Under the pieces are notes generated by a model, which did no database searches, was not told the DNA's origin, and saw nothing but the letters and a program-made list of their open reading frames with translations. A program made the translations under genes and the position numbers. Below, in pieces: positions 63,872 to 64,000 of a stretch of DNA of 64,000 nt. Source of the DNA: Solitalea koreensis (GTDB lineage: Bacteria > Bacteroidota > Bacteroidia > Sphingobacteriales > Sphingobacteriaceae). Numbering within the stretch: the first letter of the stretch is position 1; each line of letters begins with the position of its first letter. The stretch lies in the NCBI RefSeq assembly GCF_900182575.1, contig NZ_FXSZ01000010.1:1-64000 (forward strand). The letters are read 5' to 3'.

Positions 63872-64000
63872 GTAAGCTCAGACAAAAGTTAACTTTAAAT
63901 TGTAAAACATGAAAAAGAGTAAATTCACACCCGAACAAACTGCCCGGATTTTAAAGGAATTCGATCAGGGTAAATCCGTAGATCAAATCACCAGAGAGTA
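63872..64000 (+). mobile_element. Start of an IS3-family element (partial)
   Basis: TGTAAGCTCAGACAAAAGTT at 63872 has the TG edge and AGACAAAAG style of IS3-family termini, and the orfA start follows 37 bases on. The exact boundary is inferred. Confidence 0.5.
63909..64000 (+). CDS. IS3-family transposase OrfA, N-terminal part
   Basis: ATG 63909 opens a frame reading MKKSKFTPEQTARILKEFDQ and on to the window end (ITREY). It matches the HTH_Tnp_1 helix-turn-helix start of IS3 OrfA. It differs from the leftmost element (MKKSNFTESQII), so the two edges belong to different IS types. Confidence 0.85.
   Translation, partial: MKKSKFTPEQTARILKEFDQGKSVDQITRE

Overview
The window looks like chromosomal DNA of a Bacteroidota bacterium, most likely Sphingobacteriales (Solitalea/Pedobacter-like; the genus is an inference). 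The evidence is AT-rich DNA, many promoter -7 boxes of the Bacteroidota form TAnnTTTG, a DUF4290-murA pair, a type IX secretion gene triplet (type B sorted surface protein, PorP/SprF, OmpA), a GT3 glycogen synthase, and a MurA with Asp in place of the fosfomycin-target Cys. Both window edges cut into the first codons of outward-facing IS3-family transposase orfA genes.

Layout. 0.1-12 kb: M20 dipeptidase, acyl-CoA desaturase, UvrD/PcrA helicase, a 1.3 kb insertion of gene fragments that duplicated the uvrD 3' end, DUF4290, murA, a LysE-type exporter, a bleomycin-hydrolase-like C1 peptidase, and a CBS-domain cystathionine beta-synthase. 12-21 kb: GT3 glycogen synthase and the minus-strand type IX triplet. 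21-29 kb: clpX-clpP-tig, tRNA-Leu(UAG), a divergent metal-receptor/glycosyltransferase pair, a J-domain protein, a CDGSH protein and a haloperoxidase pseudogene. 30-37 kb: a TetR-TolC-MFP-RND efflux operon behind an operator-like palindrome. 37-45.5 kb: purB, an Nfu-type Fe-S carrier, an inositol monophosphatase-like enzyme, GtrA, mtaB, ubiX, two thioredoxin-fold proteins and tRNA-Arg(UCU).

45.5-47.1 kb is a small mobile-looking island: a two-tyrosine HUH replication initiator, a small CxxC protein, iteron-like repeats and a broken DUF4421 gene. 47.4-55.6 kb is a carbohydrate block. GH15 glucoamylase, transketolase and RpiB run rightward and meet a leftward gnd-zwf-pgl operon, so both branches of the pentose phosphate pathway lie side by side. 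55.6-59.5 kb holds decayed genes, a 49-residue lmo0937-type membrane protein and an ABC-F ATPase.

60-64 kb is the most unusual part. It holds single-gene units all on the minus strand: a DUF998 membrane protein, a CPBP-family protein, a broken HNH-repeat gene and a lipoprotein alpha/beta hydrolase. Imperfect inverted-repeat elements with TAAC/GTTA edges lie among them. This arrangement resembles integron cassettes with attC sites, but no integrase is present in the window.
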